From NCBI RefSeq assembly GCF_048773025.1, contig NC_133572.1, positions 1,875,001 through 1,939,000 of the forward strand: a stretch of DNA of 64,000 nt, written 5' to 3'. The stretch's first letter is position 1. Every line of letters starts with the position of its first letter. Made by a program: the position numbers and the translations under genes. Below the pieces are notes generated by a model. It had not been told where the DNA came from and ran no database searches. It worked only from the letters and a program-made list of their open reading frames with translations. Positions 1-32,815 of this stretch are shown here, piece after piece. The stretch is from Camelus bactrianus (Eukaryota; Chordata; Mammalia; Artiodactyla; Camelidae).

Positions 1-1536
1 AGGGACCATGAGAAGCCACAGCCCGAGGGCAGGCATGGCATCCATGAGCCACGATCTATTAACTGAAAAGTCTGTGTCCTTCCTGATCCCGTAAGGAGGC
101 AGGGAGTCTCGTCAACCTCCAGAAGGTTCTCGAGGGGCTTCACTCTCCCATATGCCAAATCTATGCTCTTGGTGAACGCAGGGCCCACCAGGTGACGTGC
201 ACCCTGTCACCGCATGGACCCCGGGCCCAGCCGCCTGGCCTCCTGGGCCCTGCTGCAGCCCCAGAAGCCCTTCGTCACAGCAGGGGCACGTGCTCCCCGC
301 CCTCCACACACACTGGGGTTCAGGACGCCGAGTCCACACGCTGCCGGTGAGTCAGTGGCAGCCGAAGAAAAGCCGCCAGCCGCAAAGGCACCTGGGGTTA
401 TTAGTGCAAGACAGGTGTGTGAGCATCAGGTGACAGAAAGGGTGCCCAGACCACTAAGGCCAAGGGCTAGGTTCCCTGAAATGACTTCACTTTTCAGCCC
501 CCCAGCCCTGCTCCCCTCCATGTGGGGGAGGTACCTCAGGGCAATACCCTCACATCCCCAAACCTTCCTTCCTGGTCCCTGTTTCCCAGTTCAGAGTGTG
601 GTCCAGCCCCTTCTCTTCTTCCCCTCAGGGCAGGAGAGCTGGGCTGCGAGGACCCAAGCTTTCCTCCTCCCTTCCCATCCTCTCCTGCTGGGCCCCACCC
701 TCGTCCCCTCCCCTCTGCTTGTCTGGTCCCTGAGGCTGGGCTCACTCGCAGTTCTGCTCCGCCTATTTGCCCAGCCCGGGGTCTGAGGAGCACCGCCCAC
801 CCCTGGGGCACAGGAAGGGCTGCCAGTTCTGTGCTTCTGGTCTGGGCGGTCGGGTTTAGCACTGCCCGGAGGGTGAGGTTAATGCCCTGATTGGTGGTTG
901 GGGGGCTTCCTGGGAGAGGTGTGCGTGTCCTGGAGGCATGGGCCTGAGAACTACCCGATGCGGGGCCAGCTCTGGGGCTGTAAATCAGCTGCCCGGTCAG
1001 GGACTGGGGGACACCCCTGTACCAGGGAGCGGGTCTGAGGTATGCAAGGGGGACCCTCGCTAAATGCACAACTCCACTCCCTCACAGTCAATGCTGGGTC
1101 TGGACAGTTTTGGTTTCTGTTAAAAAAAAATAAAACACAGTAAAATATGTCCAATAGAAGAGTTTCTAGTCCATGGTCACTGCCCCAGAGGGGCACCGGG
1201 TGGATACTGGAATCCACCTCCCGGTTCAGGCTGGTGTTGACCAAGCAGGTCTCTGCTTCCTTGACCTGGTTCGGCCATCCTTCCCGGGAGCCGTCCCGTC
1301 TCTGTCCCATCTCCTGGCATCCTCCCAAGGTCCTCCCTTCGGAGGCCCAGGGGTGGAGGGGCCTTGGCCTTGCCCCACGGAGGACAGCTGCTGGTGCGGG
1401 GTGTCGGCTCGGAGGCCCCGTGGGCCCCCCGTGGCTCCGGCTCCCCTCGCTCTCTTCCTGCCGCAGTGAGTGGGTGCGGCCGGGCCACCGCGGTCCAGGG
1501 GCGGGGAGTGGTTGGTCCAGCGGGCCACCCGTCGGA
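1..1536 (-). other. B4GALNT3 3' UTR and downstream flank
   Basis: GC-rich sequence after the stop. No AATAAA or ATTAAA is present on the minus strand down to base 1, so the 3' end of the transcript is either beyond the window or uses a weak signal. No coding exon of NINJ2, the convergent neighbour in human, is visible. Where the UTR ends cannot be read from the sequence. Confidence 0.55.
1129..1134 (+). terminator. Candidate plus-strand poly(A) signal AATAAA
   Basis: An AATAAA within an A-rich run on the plus strand, 400 bases beyond the B4GALNT3 stop. NINJ2 converges on B4GALNT3 in human, so this could be its poly(A) signal, with overlapping 3' UTRs. It may equally be the tail of an unrecognised retroelement; no clear GU-rich element follows. 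Confidence 0.25.
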
Positions 1537-21238
<19,702 letters not shown>

Positions 21239-22183
21239 CTGTGGAAGGGGAAGAAGGGGAGGAACCAGGTCAACACAAGCTGAAGACCTCATCAGTCCAT
21301 GCAGCCACAGAGGTAAGGGCCTTCCTCCAGCTGCTCCTCACCCCTCCTCACCCTCAGCGGTGGGCACATGGTGGGGCTGGGAGACAGTCACACCCTGGCC
21401 CAGGTCAACAGGGCAGAGAGAGGATGTGAGCTCATATCCCGTCAGGACTTGCTGTCTTTCCTAAATCAAGGAAGGAGCCAGGCCAGGTGGAATGGAGCCC
21501 TGTCCTGCCATGGTGACCAGCGCCCCAGGCCATTTCTCCCCCCGCTGCCTCAAGGCCTGTTTCTCCCAAAAGCTGCTGTGGGGAACCAACCAGTCGTGCA
21601 AGGCGGTGGAGCTCAGCTTTCCCCTCACAGCTTCCCTTCCTCCAAGCCAGGAGACAGCGGGTGGCCTGGCCGGGGAGGCCCTCCCACTGCCCACGGTTAG
21701 TCGCTGGGCTGCTGGACGGAACCAGGGCTGGGGCGGCAGGAAAGGGTGGGCCAGGACCTGGTGTTTGCCAGTCAAATTTATAAACAGCAGGAGAGCACAC
21801 TCGAGGCCCCGCTCTTCCTGGGTCGACCTGCAGGCTGTGTGCGGCGGCTGATGTCTGCACCCCGACGGCTCACACACAACTGGGAAGGCCAACAGCCGAA
21901 CCACGGTGGGAGAGAGGGGGGCACGTGTGCCATCAAAGCCACGCAAAGAGGCAAGGGGTGCGCTGAGGGGGAGGGAGAACCAGAGCTCGGTGGTCGGCAC
22001 TGCTGACCACGGGGGCCAGGGCTGCCCTCAGGTCAGGGGGATGCTTTGACGTGTGGAACCATAAGCCAGAGTCACGGGCCGTCAGGAGCTGGGAGGGGGT
22101 TTCAGGACCATCTAGTCCTCACTGCAGATGAGGAAAACGGAACCCGGCTGGTCAATGACTGATCCAGGCTCACTTAGCAAACA
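21239..22183. other. Intron 1 segment with no recognised element
   Basis: GC-rich at 21240-22060. A reverse MIR scrap may lie at 22090-22180 (gatgaggaaaacggaaccc). Nothing else seen. Confidence 0.4.
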
Positions 22184-22942
22184 TAGTCAACCCCCTTGTC
22201 TGCTGGCATTGCATTCATGGCCCCCTGGGGATGCCTGAAACAGTGAGGGATTAACAACAACTAAAAATAAAATAGAACAATTGCAACAACATACCGTAAT
22301 AACAGTTTTGTGAATGAGTCTTCCTCAAAATACTTTAATGTACAAATCTAATGCCTTTTCCATCTTAACTGAGTACTTATCACACACCATGGCTGTCACT
22401 TTTGCAGTTTGAGGAACAACAGCAAAACCAGCACGAATTTCTTTTCCCTTCTTCACAATTTCACGAATAGAAGATTCATTCTTGCCATAGATCTTAGCAA
22501 GCTCCGTATACAATTTTTTTTTTTTTTTTGGTTTTCCTATTATGTTGAGACCTTTCACCTTTTCACTTTAAAAAAGTGCTCTGTGGCTTCTCCTTGGCGA
22601 ATGTGAACAGCCAGCCTCACTGCTCTTGTGCTTTGGGGACCGTATTGTTTACAATAAGGGTCACTTGAACACAGCGCTGCGATGCCAGGATGGCCCCTCT
22701 CATAACTCAGATGGCTGCAAAGTGACCAACAGTGAGACGTGCCGGACAAAGGGGTGACTCACGTCCCGCGTGTGACAGAGTGGGCTGGTGCGAGACTTCA
22801 CTACGCTGATCAGAACAGCATGCAATTTAAAGCTTATGAATTGCTTATTTCTGGAATATTCCATTTAATGTTTTCAGGTCGTGGTTGACCCTGGCTAATG
22901 GGAACCACAGAAAGAGAAACCACGAACAAGGCGGGATGCCTG
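22184..22942 (-). mobile_element. Fossil Tigger (pogo/Tc1-mariner) DNA transposon
   Basis: The left end (gtcaacccccttgtctgctg, then ggggatgcctgaaac) and right end (aaccacgaacaaggcgggat) are degraded inverted repeats of the Tigger group. Bases 22325-22558 on the minus strand still encode LAKIYGKNESSIREIVKKGK and VVPQTAKVTAMVCDKYSVKM, which I recognise as the DNA-binding part of a Tigger transposase. Only that part of the transposase survives and internal sequence is missing, so it is a long-dead copy. Confidence 0.8.
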
Positions 22943-24173
22943 TAGTGACAAGGCTGAGGCTGGAACCCAGTGTCAGACCCACTGGGCTGCAAAGGTGCAG
23001 AAAACTCTGCGGCATCTTCATCACGATGCCCCCAGGAGCCTGCAGAGGGCACTGCACAGGAGTTAGACCCACACTGCTGGCCACTGGGAGTGTCTGAGGA
23101 CCCCCACACGAGCACCAGTAGAGACACAGAGCAAAGAGCACAGCCCACAGGCACGGGCCACGGAAGGTGGATGTCAGCACTTTGCACGAGGGGGTGTGTG
23201 GGTGGCTTTTTTTACCCAGTGATGTCCCATGTGGCCCTTCAGAGCACCCCCAGGCATGATCTCATCAGAGCCTTGCAGAATCTTGGGAGACGGGCCAGTC
23301 TGATTAGCCCCACTTTACAGATGGGAAAGAGGAGCCCAGAGCTGAAGACTGGTCTCGAAGCCAGGATCCGAACAGGGAGCCTCTCTGTCTCGCAAGCCGG
23401 TTTCCTCATCCCACCTTCATTTTCTCCCATGGACGCTGTTCGGCCTGGACTTTGAGGAATCCTGGGGGCAGAGGCCTCCCCCGGAGACCTGTGCCTCTGG
23501 GTTTCTGTGCAGACATTCAACCCGGCTCATGTTATGTTTAGAGGGACTTCTGCATCAAGGTCTCTCCTGTCTCCATGGCTCTAGCCGACATGGCTGATGT
23601 CAGAAACGGGTCAGACCAGCTCAGGGCAGAGGGCTGTCCTGGGGCCAGTGGCTGAGGTGAGGATAGCGAATGAGGCAGAAGGAGAATCAGTGTTCCCAGA
23701 CCCATTCCTAGGTTCCTGGACGAGCTCCGGGGGAAGCCGCCTGCTCCTCCGTGAACCCAGCGCAGACACAGCCAAGGGGCCCAGCCGCTCTCAAGCCCAA
23801 GGAGCTGCTGGTTAGCAGTAGGGGCTTGGGGGCCCGGGTGACAGGTGAGCCACACTGTGGGAGGGGCAGGCAGGCACTGCCTTGCTTCTGCCTGGAACCA
23901 CTGGGTCCCCTCTTCCTTGACTTTGCTCTGCTACAGGTAAATTAAGTGATACCAAACATGCTGTCTGTCCTATCAGTGGGAGCTCTGGTGTGTCTCAGAT
24001 GCACATTCTTCCCCGTGGACTAGTGGTCACTTCCAGCCAAATTCTTGGACTCCTGGAAGCCACAGCTCACCTCAACAAACTCTCACCATGGGTCAAATGC
24101 GTGCTGGTCCTGGCATCTGCTGGGAGGTGACAGGGGACTCTCGCCTTCACCAAACTCTAGACAGGCTCCTTTG
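22943..24173. other. Intron 1 segment with a reverse MIR
   Basis: Bases 23245-23410 look like a reverse MIR (ccccactttacagatgggaa, then gaagccaggatccgaaca). The rest is unique-looking. Confidence 0.5.
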
Positions 24174-24185
24174 AGCCCTCTTTTC

Positions 24186-24338
24186 TTTTTTTTTTTTATT
24201 TTTCAATTTTTTGGGGGGAGTGGAGGTAATTAAGTTAATTTATTTTTAAATTTATTCTAATGGAGGTACTGGGGATTGAACCCAGGACCTCCTGCTTGCC
24301 AGGCACGCTCTCTACCACTGAGCTATACCCCACCCCCC
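24186..24338 (-). mobile_element. Camelid tRNA-derived SINE with perfect 12-bp target site duplication
   Basis: Minus strand reads GGGGGGTGGGGTATAGCTCA, then GTGGTAGAGAGCGTGCCTGG, box B GGGTTCAATCCC and an AT-rich tail. Identical repeats AGCCCTCTTTTC at 24174-24185 and 24339-24350. Same orientation as the gene. Confidence 0.92.
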
Positions 24339-24799
24339 AGCCCTCTTTTCGATGAGGCATTGTCCTGGGGTCCTGTCCTTGGCCTGCCTGGAGCAGGGAC
24401 CCTGTTAGGCCAGTCTAGCAAGAATCCCCCTACCCTGATGTCTCTCCTGGTAACTTTCCATCCGCTGACCACCCCCTGCTGTCTGTGCTGTCTTTGGAAC
24501 TGCACTCAGCTCCATTCTGAAGTCTCTTTCCCACAATGCAATTGCACTGAATTACATCTATTCCCTTTAACTTGCGTCTGGCTCTGTTTCTCTTTAAAAG
24601 ACGGTAAGAGGTGGCTTTCCCAGTGAACAAGGACAAACCCACTGCGGGGAGCGGGAGTCAGTGGTTAAACCTGACCAGGCCCTGCCCGGGTCCCAGGTGA
24701 GTCTGGGCGGCTTCGAAATACTTGGAGCAGGACAGCCCAGCCTCTAGCAACTTAAGGAGCAGGGAACGTCCTCTGCAGACTTCACGGTGTGGAAAAGAC

Positions 24800-24990
24800 A
24801 AGCAAGGCTTTGGAGTCAGAAAGATCTACCTGGATCTCCACTCTCATAAACAGTGACGGCTTGAGCAAGTAATTTAATCTCTTTGGCCCTGGTTTCTCCT
24901 CCAGATGGAGGGGGATCAGGACTGCCATGAGGATTAAATGATGCACATCAGACTCGGAGGGGGTCAGACACAGTGAGCGTCCCCTTCAAC
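24800..24990 (+). repeat. MIR element
   Basis: Near full length: ctttggagtcagaaagatct, a gcttgagcaagtaatttaat stretch, ctggtttctcctccagatgg, and ggattaaatgatgcacatca. Confidence 0.75.
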
Positions 24991-25699
24991 GTCTCAGTCT
25001 GGGGTTCTGGACTCAGGACTCAGAAGATGCGAGTCCTGGCAAGTGGCCAGGAGCCGGCTCTCTCCCGACCATGCAGAGAAGCCAGCTTCGTGGCCCCAGC
25101 AGCTCAGTGGTGGTGGGGTAACAGGTGGCACTGCCTCTCTGTTGCCAGGGGTTGCTCTCTGCACCTCTGGGCCCTCCCGTTAACAGTCACTGAGCGCAGG
25201 TACCAAGCAGGGCTTCACATTTCCTCTTGCCCTGCTTTTCCTCTGTGACCCCCGCCCCACGCTGCCTGGGCCCTGCTCAGCCTCCCGGGGGAACGAGGAG
25301 GTAGGAATCGTGCTGACTGAACTGCTGACGCTTGTCCCCTGCCCTCGGGTGGGTGAGCTACTCCTGCTCCTGGCCAGGCCTCTCCTCCCAGCGTGCCAGC
25401 TGCCAGGGCCTGCTCCCCCGTAACAGGTGTCACATCTGTGCCAGGAGACAGACACCCCGATCTCAGGTGACAGACGAAGCACCGCCAGGGGTCTCACATT
25501 CCGCCCTCACAAGGCCGGGCTATCAAGTTCACCAGCGGCCGGAGCTCTGCCAACACCCCTCCTCGTGCGGTGCGGGCTCCTCAAGGGCCCGGGGTGGTCT
25601 AGTTGGCTGTTTGGTGAAAATACGCAAACAGAGATCCCTTGGTGCTTTTTCTCAAAAATTCTCACCTATGTCACTGCCTCCTCCCCACCTCCCTGTGAA

Positions 25700-27040
25700 C
25701 TGCCGTCATCTTTAGAGATGAAGCAACAGAGAAGTGAGGCCACCACCCTAAGGTCACACAGGGAGCGAGGCAGCCCATGGAGAGGACTTAGTGCCCAGAA
25801 CACGGTGAGGAACTCACACGCCGAGCCGATGACTTCACGATTGGCGGTGCAGATCCGAAACCTGCATTTGTGTCTCCTGATCTCTGATCCAAGTCTCCCG
25901 CTATGTCACGTGGTCCATGGGGACAGTCACACGAGGGGACAGTCACACGGGGGAGAAAGGAAGCCCTGGCTGCTCAGATTTTTGGACAGATTTGAAGGTA
26001 CAGCGGATGGACTGGACAGGGGAGAGGATGATTCATTCAAGGATCCAGATTCATTCCTGATTCAGTTTTGATTCTGGAGTGGCTGGAAGACTTCTGACCC
26101 TGCAGTCGGAAGGCTGGGGTTGCTGTCACCAGGATGAGGAGGGTGGGTGTCGGGGGAGAGGTGCAGCTGAGGGAGATGCCTGAAAGGGAAGTGGAGGCGT
26201 GGGGCAAGGGGGCGGGTGGCATCTGGCAGGCGGAGCCTTGGACGCTCCATCTGCAGCCTTGGGCAGGGCTCCACTGGAAGGGCTGCACCTTCCCTGAGCT
26301 TCAACACAATGTGCAGGATGGGAAGGCCTGAGCCCTTGAGGGAAGGTAGGGTTGAAGGAGGAGCCGGGCAGGGGGCACACTGGTCCCACAGGCTCCGAGG
26401 ATATAAAGGACCCAAAGATCCAGGGTGAATGCAGACAGTTCGCTGAGCAGCCCAGTGTCTGCAGAGGGAAAAGGTGATGAACCCAGAGGAGCTGGACAGA
26501 GATGGGCCCCTGCTCCACCAGAGGACAGCGGGCTGTCCAGGGGACAGGAGGCCATGGCACCCGGGCATGGTCCCAGCACTGCGTCTGGGGACGAGACGCA
26601 AGGCTGGCGCTGACCTTGGAGTGCACCTGAGGGCCGGTCACATGGCCGCCACAGAGCAAAGCTACTGTGGCCAGACGCCAGCAGGGCCTGGACGCCACCA
26701 GGAACCTGAGCTGACGCAGACACGCAGGGATGAGGCCAGGGGCTGGCACCTGGGAAGGAGTCTCTAAGGCAAACCCAAATCTCTGACGGCAAAGACATGG
26801 CCTTTCTTCTCCAGCCGTGACACCCCAGGGAACCTGATGCAAGAGGAACTGTTATCAGCGTAACCTTGACACTTAACATTTGTGCGTCAGGCATACATAC
26901 GTGTATTTATAGCAAATGAAATACAGATGACTTTCAGCACAACGATCCTACAGGAAAACAAGGCTTAGAGGGTCGAAATCTCACTGAAAGTCAGAGAGGG
27001 CACATGACAGAGACCAGGATATGAACCCAGTGTCCTCAGT
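25700..27040. other. Intron 1 segment with two MIR scraps
   Basis: Reverse MIR-like pieces at 25710-25785 (gatgaagcaacagagaagtg) and 26885-27035 (caaggcttagagggtcgaaa, then gaccaggatatgaacccagt). Between them GC-rich sequence with no recognised element. Confidence 0.45.
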
Positions 27041-29459
27041 TCCATTCCTGTCTATTGAATATACTCAATGTTCTACTGAGGGTCTGGCCCACCTCTGCCA
27101 CCAGCACCGTATCACCAGGTGCCAGGTGCTCATTAGTCACCGGCCTGTCCCTCCCTCCCCAGGCACCTCCTGCTCACCCACCCACCCACATATCCCACAG
27201 GTTATTTCCTTCCTCCCTCTAATTTGGCCAATAACCTCTCCACATAAGCCAAAGAAAAGCAAAAGGGAGTGTGGAGACACAAATATCCCAGAACAGCTGG
27301 AAAACTGGGCAGAAAGCGTCCGTGTGTAGGCCTGCTACCTCCTCCTGGTCTCTGCCTCTTCCTCTCAACACGAGGGCAGAGCAGGGGGCCGCGGGTCACT
27401 GAGCAGGGTCGGCCCAGAGCGGGTCTGAGCGAGGGTTCAGCCTCCCCTCCCTCCTACCTTGGCACAGGTGTGTGGGTGGGGACGAGGGCGGCTCAGGCAG
27501 GAGACAGATGGGGCCCTGAGGTCTCCCCAGCCCCTCTGCAAACTAATGAGCAGAGACACGGAAAGGGCCCCTTTTTTCCCACTCAGCCCCCGAGATGCTC
27601 GGCTTAGAGCAGAACCAGACGAGCAGCTGGCTGCTCCTGGCTCCCGGCCAGGCCCCACCCGAGCTGGGGTGAAGGTTGTGGCTGCTGGCAGGCCGAGGTT
27701 TGCCAGTGACACGCAAGGGACTGTACCCACTGCCCTGTGGGTGCCGCCCAAATGGGGCCCGAAAGGGGGCATCAGAGCTGTGCCAGGCCCTCCAGCCCTG
27801 CTGCCCATGCATCCTGCTCACCCAGACGTCCACAGCCAAGGATAAGACCTTAAGGGGGTGGACGGGGCAAGGAGATGGGGAGTGGGGCAGGGCCCTTTCT
27901 CTTCTGCAGCCACTGCTCCCGGAGTGCCCAGCCCGGGAACTTTCCACTCCCCGAGCCGCAGTGGTCCCAGAAGCATCCGCAGAGGTCCCAGAAGGTCTGG
28001 CCAGGCCCCAGGACACCTCCAGGGCACCGCCATCATCACCATCACCATGACAAAGAACAAAACAAAACCCACAACGTTTAAAGCCCCACGCACCAGCAAC
28101 AGGACAATCATAGCCACAAACACAGCTCTGTCCCAGGGCAATTCTGACGGGAGACCCTTGATGAAATGCGATGGTTTCAGGAAAATCTAGAGGTAACTGG
28201 GCCCAGGATCTCTAAAACTGGCCCACACCCACAGAAGGGGTGCTTTAATCCCCTAGTGGACTTAGACGAGGACCCTTAGGCCAGACTGTCCTGTCCAGTT
28301 GTCCCTCTGGCCTGGGACACAGACAAGTGTCTGAACAAGAAGCAACAGTGAGACCATCCTTTCCCCCTGGCATCTTTCATAGAGGGTTTAGTGGTGGTCA
28401 AGGGTGAGCTATTGGCAGGCTGGGAAGAGTGAATACGGGACTCAATGAACTGACCAATCCCCATGCATTTAGCGAGCGCCTGTTGCGTACTGCAAGCTCT
28501 GCTAATGGATGTGATGGATGGAAAGGTACAAATGGAGATGCTCAGCTCCATCCACTCCCAGTGCCCCTGGGGTAGACATCACGGTAAACGGAAGGACTGA
28601 AGTGTCTGTGGCCCCATGCACTTGCTCTGGACTCGCACCATGCCCCACGCAGGGCGTGCACAGGCCAGTCCTGCTTTAGGGAACCGGCCAGCGCACGTCA
28701 GGCAGCCGGGCTAACCGGACACGGACAGTGTGACGCTGTGATGATTCTCCTGACATCCTTGAGGGAACCTCAGTCGAAGTGCTCTGCAAACGTCTCCGGG
28801 ATCCCAGAGCTCAAGAGAAGCAACACAGACAGGAGGAGACCCTGGTCCTGGAAGACGGCACTGGAGTCGTGCCAGTGGGAAGGTCACCAGGCCCCACCTG
28901 AAGACCTGACGCTGCCCATGGAAGCTCGGAGGGTTTGCAGCCACAGCGGACAGCGGCCAAGCAGCAGTCGAAAGCTGACGCCCTTTCTCCCCTTCTTTTC
29001 AGGTGGAAGGAGGGAGCAGGGGAGGCCCGAGACCCCAGAACTCCCTCCTGACAGGGTGGGGGTGGTGGTGGTAGGGCGCTTCTGGGGTTATAGTTCTTGG
29101 AAGACCTTCCGGGACAGAGGTGATACCAAAAGACAGAGTATGAACCAGGGGGAAAAACCGAACCCTGGAAACAAGACTGGAGGTGGGGAGAGGGGGGACC
29201 AGGGAACGCAGCTTGAGAAGAGAGAGCATCATCAGCCACTGAGAGACTCGGGAGGGGGCGTGGGGAATGGGAGATGGACGCTCATCACGGAGACTAGGGG
29301 GTGACCGCAGCCAAGTGCCCGGGAGGGGAATGGCGCTGTTTACAGAGCCCTCCTCCATCCGTGCCCCGGCCCAGCGCACCACAGGCTCGTCCTTGAGTGT
29401 GTGACAGGACGACCACAACAGCCAACACCCGTGCACCTGTCCAGGGCCATCAGTGCCAC
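27041..29459. other. Intron 1 segment without recognised element
   Basis: Mixed GC-rich sequence. A short purine and G-rich stretch at 29030-29090. No exon, RNA or repeat family that I can support. Confidence 0.4.
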
Positions 29460-29635
29460 ACACGTGACAGGCACTGTAGCCTCTAGTCTGCATGGTAATC
29501 CTTCCAGGGAGGTGTTAATGTGATTCCCATTTTACAGGTGAGAAAACTGAGGCCGTGGGCAGTCAGGGTACAATCTGCCCCAGACCTCAAAGCCTTTAGA
29601 AAACAGCTGGGATTTTCAAACCCAGGGCAGCTGAT
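29460..29635 (-). repeat. MIR element, reverse
   Basis: cattttacaggtgagaaaac, gaggccgtgggcagtcaggg and a ggattttcaaacccaggg end match the reverse of MIR. Confidence 0.65.
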
Positions 29636-30479
29636 TCATTAAAAAAATGTGTATTTCTTAACAAGTTGCTTATACAGACTCTTTTGTTTGCTGAGTGGAA
29701 AACACAATGGAAGCCAAAGGAGGTAGGAAGGGAGGAGCCCCGAGGCCAAGAAAGTTTTCTGGAGCCTCACTGGGACGAGGTTTGGGACCAGGAGCCGCCG
29801 CCTCCCAGGCCTCTCTCCCCTGAGGTTTCCTCTTAGAACAATGAACCCTTTCAAGCCTCTGGTTGAACCTTCTCTCTTCGACATCAGCCTTGCGAACAAG
29901 GAAGACGCGTGGTCTGACCTGAAGGGCTGCGGCTGCGAGTCTGTGAGGTCTGACGGAGGGGGCCTGCCAAAGCCAAGCCGAGGTTGTCGTTGTCGGAACG
30001 TGTTCTGGGAAGGAGGGTGACGAGTGGGGCGGAGGCACGCGCGGCAGGAGCTCTGGTCTCCAGCAGGAGCTGGGCCCTGCTCTCCTCCGCGCCCCGGGTT
30101 CTCACCCTAACGGACGCTCACGGGTGGGACCACGCCAAGCACAGGGGCTGAGGTCACGTGTCAGCCCCCAGCCCTGAGTCCATCCCATCAGTCAGTGCAT
30201 CCAAGGTGCTCATCAGAGCTCTCTCCTACATGTTCATCCCAAATCCCATGAGCCACATCCACTTTGCTGATGGAGACACGGAGATCCACAGATGAGTTAA
30301 CGAACTTGTCTAACGTCAAAGGGGAGTGGGGTCAAGGCCAGGCTAGAGCCCGTGGCTCCCCTGTGGCTGCTGGACCCCGTCTGGGGCAGGGGTGGAGATC
30401 AGTGCCGCGCTGGCAGGAACCGGGTTGTCACAGCCCCACCGTATAAATCAGCTGGAATTAGAACCACCACTCAACTTCC

Positions 30480-30768
30480 CGCCTCCGTGAATCTGACTTC
30501 TGGATGCTTCATACGAGCAGAGCCTGTGTGTCTGGCTTCTTGCACTTTGTGTTTTCCAGGTTCATCCATGGGGTAGCAGGCGTTAGAGTTTCCTTCCTTT
30601 TTAAGGCTGAACCATATTCCACTGTGTGGAGGGACCACATTTTGTTTTTCCATTCATCAGCTAATGGACATTTTGGGTCATGTCTACCCTTGGTCACTGT
30701 GAATAATGCCATGACCATGGAGGTACACGTGTCTGTTCAAATCCCTGTTTTCATTTCTTCTGGTGGGT
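30480..30768 (-). mobile_element. L1 3'-region fragment, reverse
   Basis: Contains ggttcatccatggggtagca, accatattccactgtgtgga and catcagctaatggacatttt, the reverse of an L1 3' end. Confidence 0.75.
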
Positions 30769-32681
30769 AGGGTGCTCTCTCCCCTTTAAACTGCTAAAAG
30801 CATTGTCCATTCTTCCAGAGATAGGCTGAGGGGCCAGGCTGCCACCTGCGTGGCAGAGACACGGTGGCAACCCTCGTGCAGGACTGAGACAGCAGGGAGT
30901 CTGGGGAGAGCGGATGGGCAGGGTGGAGCCCTCCACAGGGACAGTGGTGTCCTGGTCCACTAGCCCATGTGGCATTAGTGGTGTCAACACACCCCAGCTT
31001 CAGACAGAGGCCAAGTTACCTGGGCCCCTAGAAACTCCATCCCAGTGCCAATACCCGTCCACAAACTGGGTCACCCGTCCTCGAGGAGGCAGGAAGAGAA
31101 ACTTGGAGGGAGTGCTTGGAGCCTTTCCGTGCAACCTGACACTCCTGCAGCATTGACACGGGACAGCGCGGTGTGGGCCGTTTGGACGTCTTGATGGTGA
31201 GGCGCACGCTGGTAACGTGTAGTGTGACCATGCTGGTGACAGGCTGGGAAACCAAAATCAAAAACTGGAAAACCCGGTCCTTCACTAAAGATAGTTTGTT
31301 CAGTTTGCATCAGGGGCCTGCCTGCCTGTCTTCCTTCCGAGCTCAGGTGGAGGACAATTTGGGGAAGGATGACAGAGTGGCTCAGAACCAGCCCGTACCA
31401 CACAGCCGGGCTCCAGAAAGGCCAAGGCCCAGCGGCTGCTCCAAACACCTGTGTGTCTCTGCTCAGAGTTCAGATTCCCAGGGAAGAGTCCGAGTGGCCT
31501 TCGCGTCACCAGGGGTCCCTGTGGCGGTGAGACCCCAGCAGCCCCGCCAGGAGAACAGGTAGAGGAGGGCGCGTCTTATCCTGGGGACTTTCTGAATCTT
31601 CCACGTCAAGATAGCTTAACTCACTACGTGCTTGTTCTCCCGAAAATGCAAGTGGGCCTTGTCGGAGAGTCATTTTCTCTTCTACGCAAAGGCACATACA
31701 CTGCAGGTAGAGCTGAAAGTAGGAGAGACACCGGCACACGGAGTTGGTCCTCGAGGACTTAAAAGACTTCACAGAACATGTGGAAGATGGGAGAGCTGAT
31801 TACTCAGCACATCCTCAGGAAAAGCAAGTTCCAGGCTCACCCAGACAACGTTCAGAACACATCTTTTGGGAAGAGAGGTGAAACCATCACCTGTCAGAGC
31901 CTTTGAAAGTAATACTCCATCCATTCATTTTAACCTCAGTTACAAAAAAAGAAGAAAGAAAGAAAACGTAAGCGCTGCAGTGGAGAGGCGCTTGGGAACC
32001 ATCCGTGCAGGCCCCACACTCTGTGTACAGAACACTGAAGGCCTGAAGTCCGAGGTCGCTGTCTGAGGTCACAAAGCGAGTTGGAGGCAGACCCGGGATG
32101 AGAACCCAGGTCTCCTCTCTTCGGGGTCTGGATCGCCAGTCCAGACCACAGGACTAACCTGCTCATGTGTCCCCGGGTTGTGGGCCTGTGACATACGTGT
32201 GACGCCGCAGGATATGGAGCAGTGACAGCACATGGCGTCTTTGGTCTTAGGACTGAGCACGGCCCCTCTCGTGGTCTCAGGCAGCCTGGAGAGCACGTTT
32301 CTCTGGGCATTGAGAGCCTGCCTGGCCGGGTCCTGACCGGTTCTAAATGTAGACGCTGTGCCTGTGGAAAGCAAAGCCATGGACTCTGCAGGAGCAGAGG
32401 CTGAGTCACATGAACCTCTGACCCTCTCCAGCCACGGCTTTAAATACAGAAGATGTTCAATAAACGACAAACGGATTTCACTGAGTCAATCAATTTCATG
32501 TGTTGTTTTTACTATATTTTGTTCTCTAAGCATCTTTATTCAAAAATATCTAATCTACGAATCCAGAAATATCCACAAGCACGTTAAATACTCCTTCGCT
32601 ATGCTATTAACATTCGACATGGGAGGAAAGAAAAACACCCTTTTCTCTGGGTTAACAACCACTTTTAAAAATAAATGAATG
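30769..32681. other. Intron 1 segment without clear element
   Basis: A possible reverse MIR end at 32070-32140 (acccgggatgagaacccagg). The rest, including an AT-rich part at 32480-32660, is not assigned. Confidence 0.4.
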
Positions 32682-32815
32682 GGTGGGGAGGGTTTAGCTC
32701 AGTGGTAGAGTGCGTGCTTAGCATACACGAGGCCCTGGGTTCAACCCCCAGTCCTGCCACTAAAAAATAATTAAATAAATAAACTTAATTACTTCCCCCC
32801 AACAACAACAAAAAA
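32682..32815 (+). mobile_element. Camelid tRNA-derived SINE
   Basis: ggtggggagggtttagctca, gtggtagagtgcgtgcttag, box B gggttcaacccccagt and a tail with taattacttccccccaacaa. Flanks share an imperfect aataaatgaatg-type repeat. Antisense to the gene. Confidence 0.9.
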
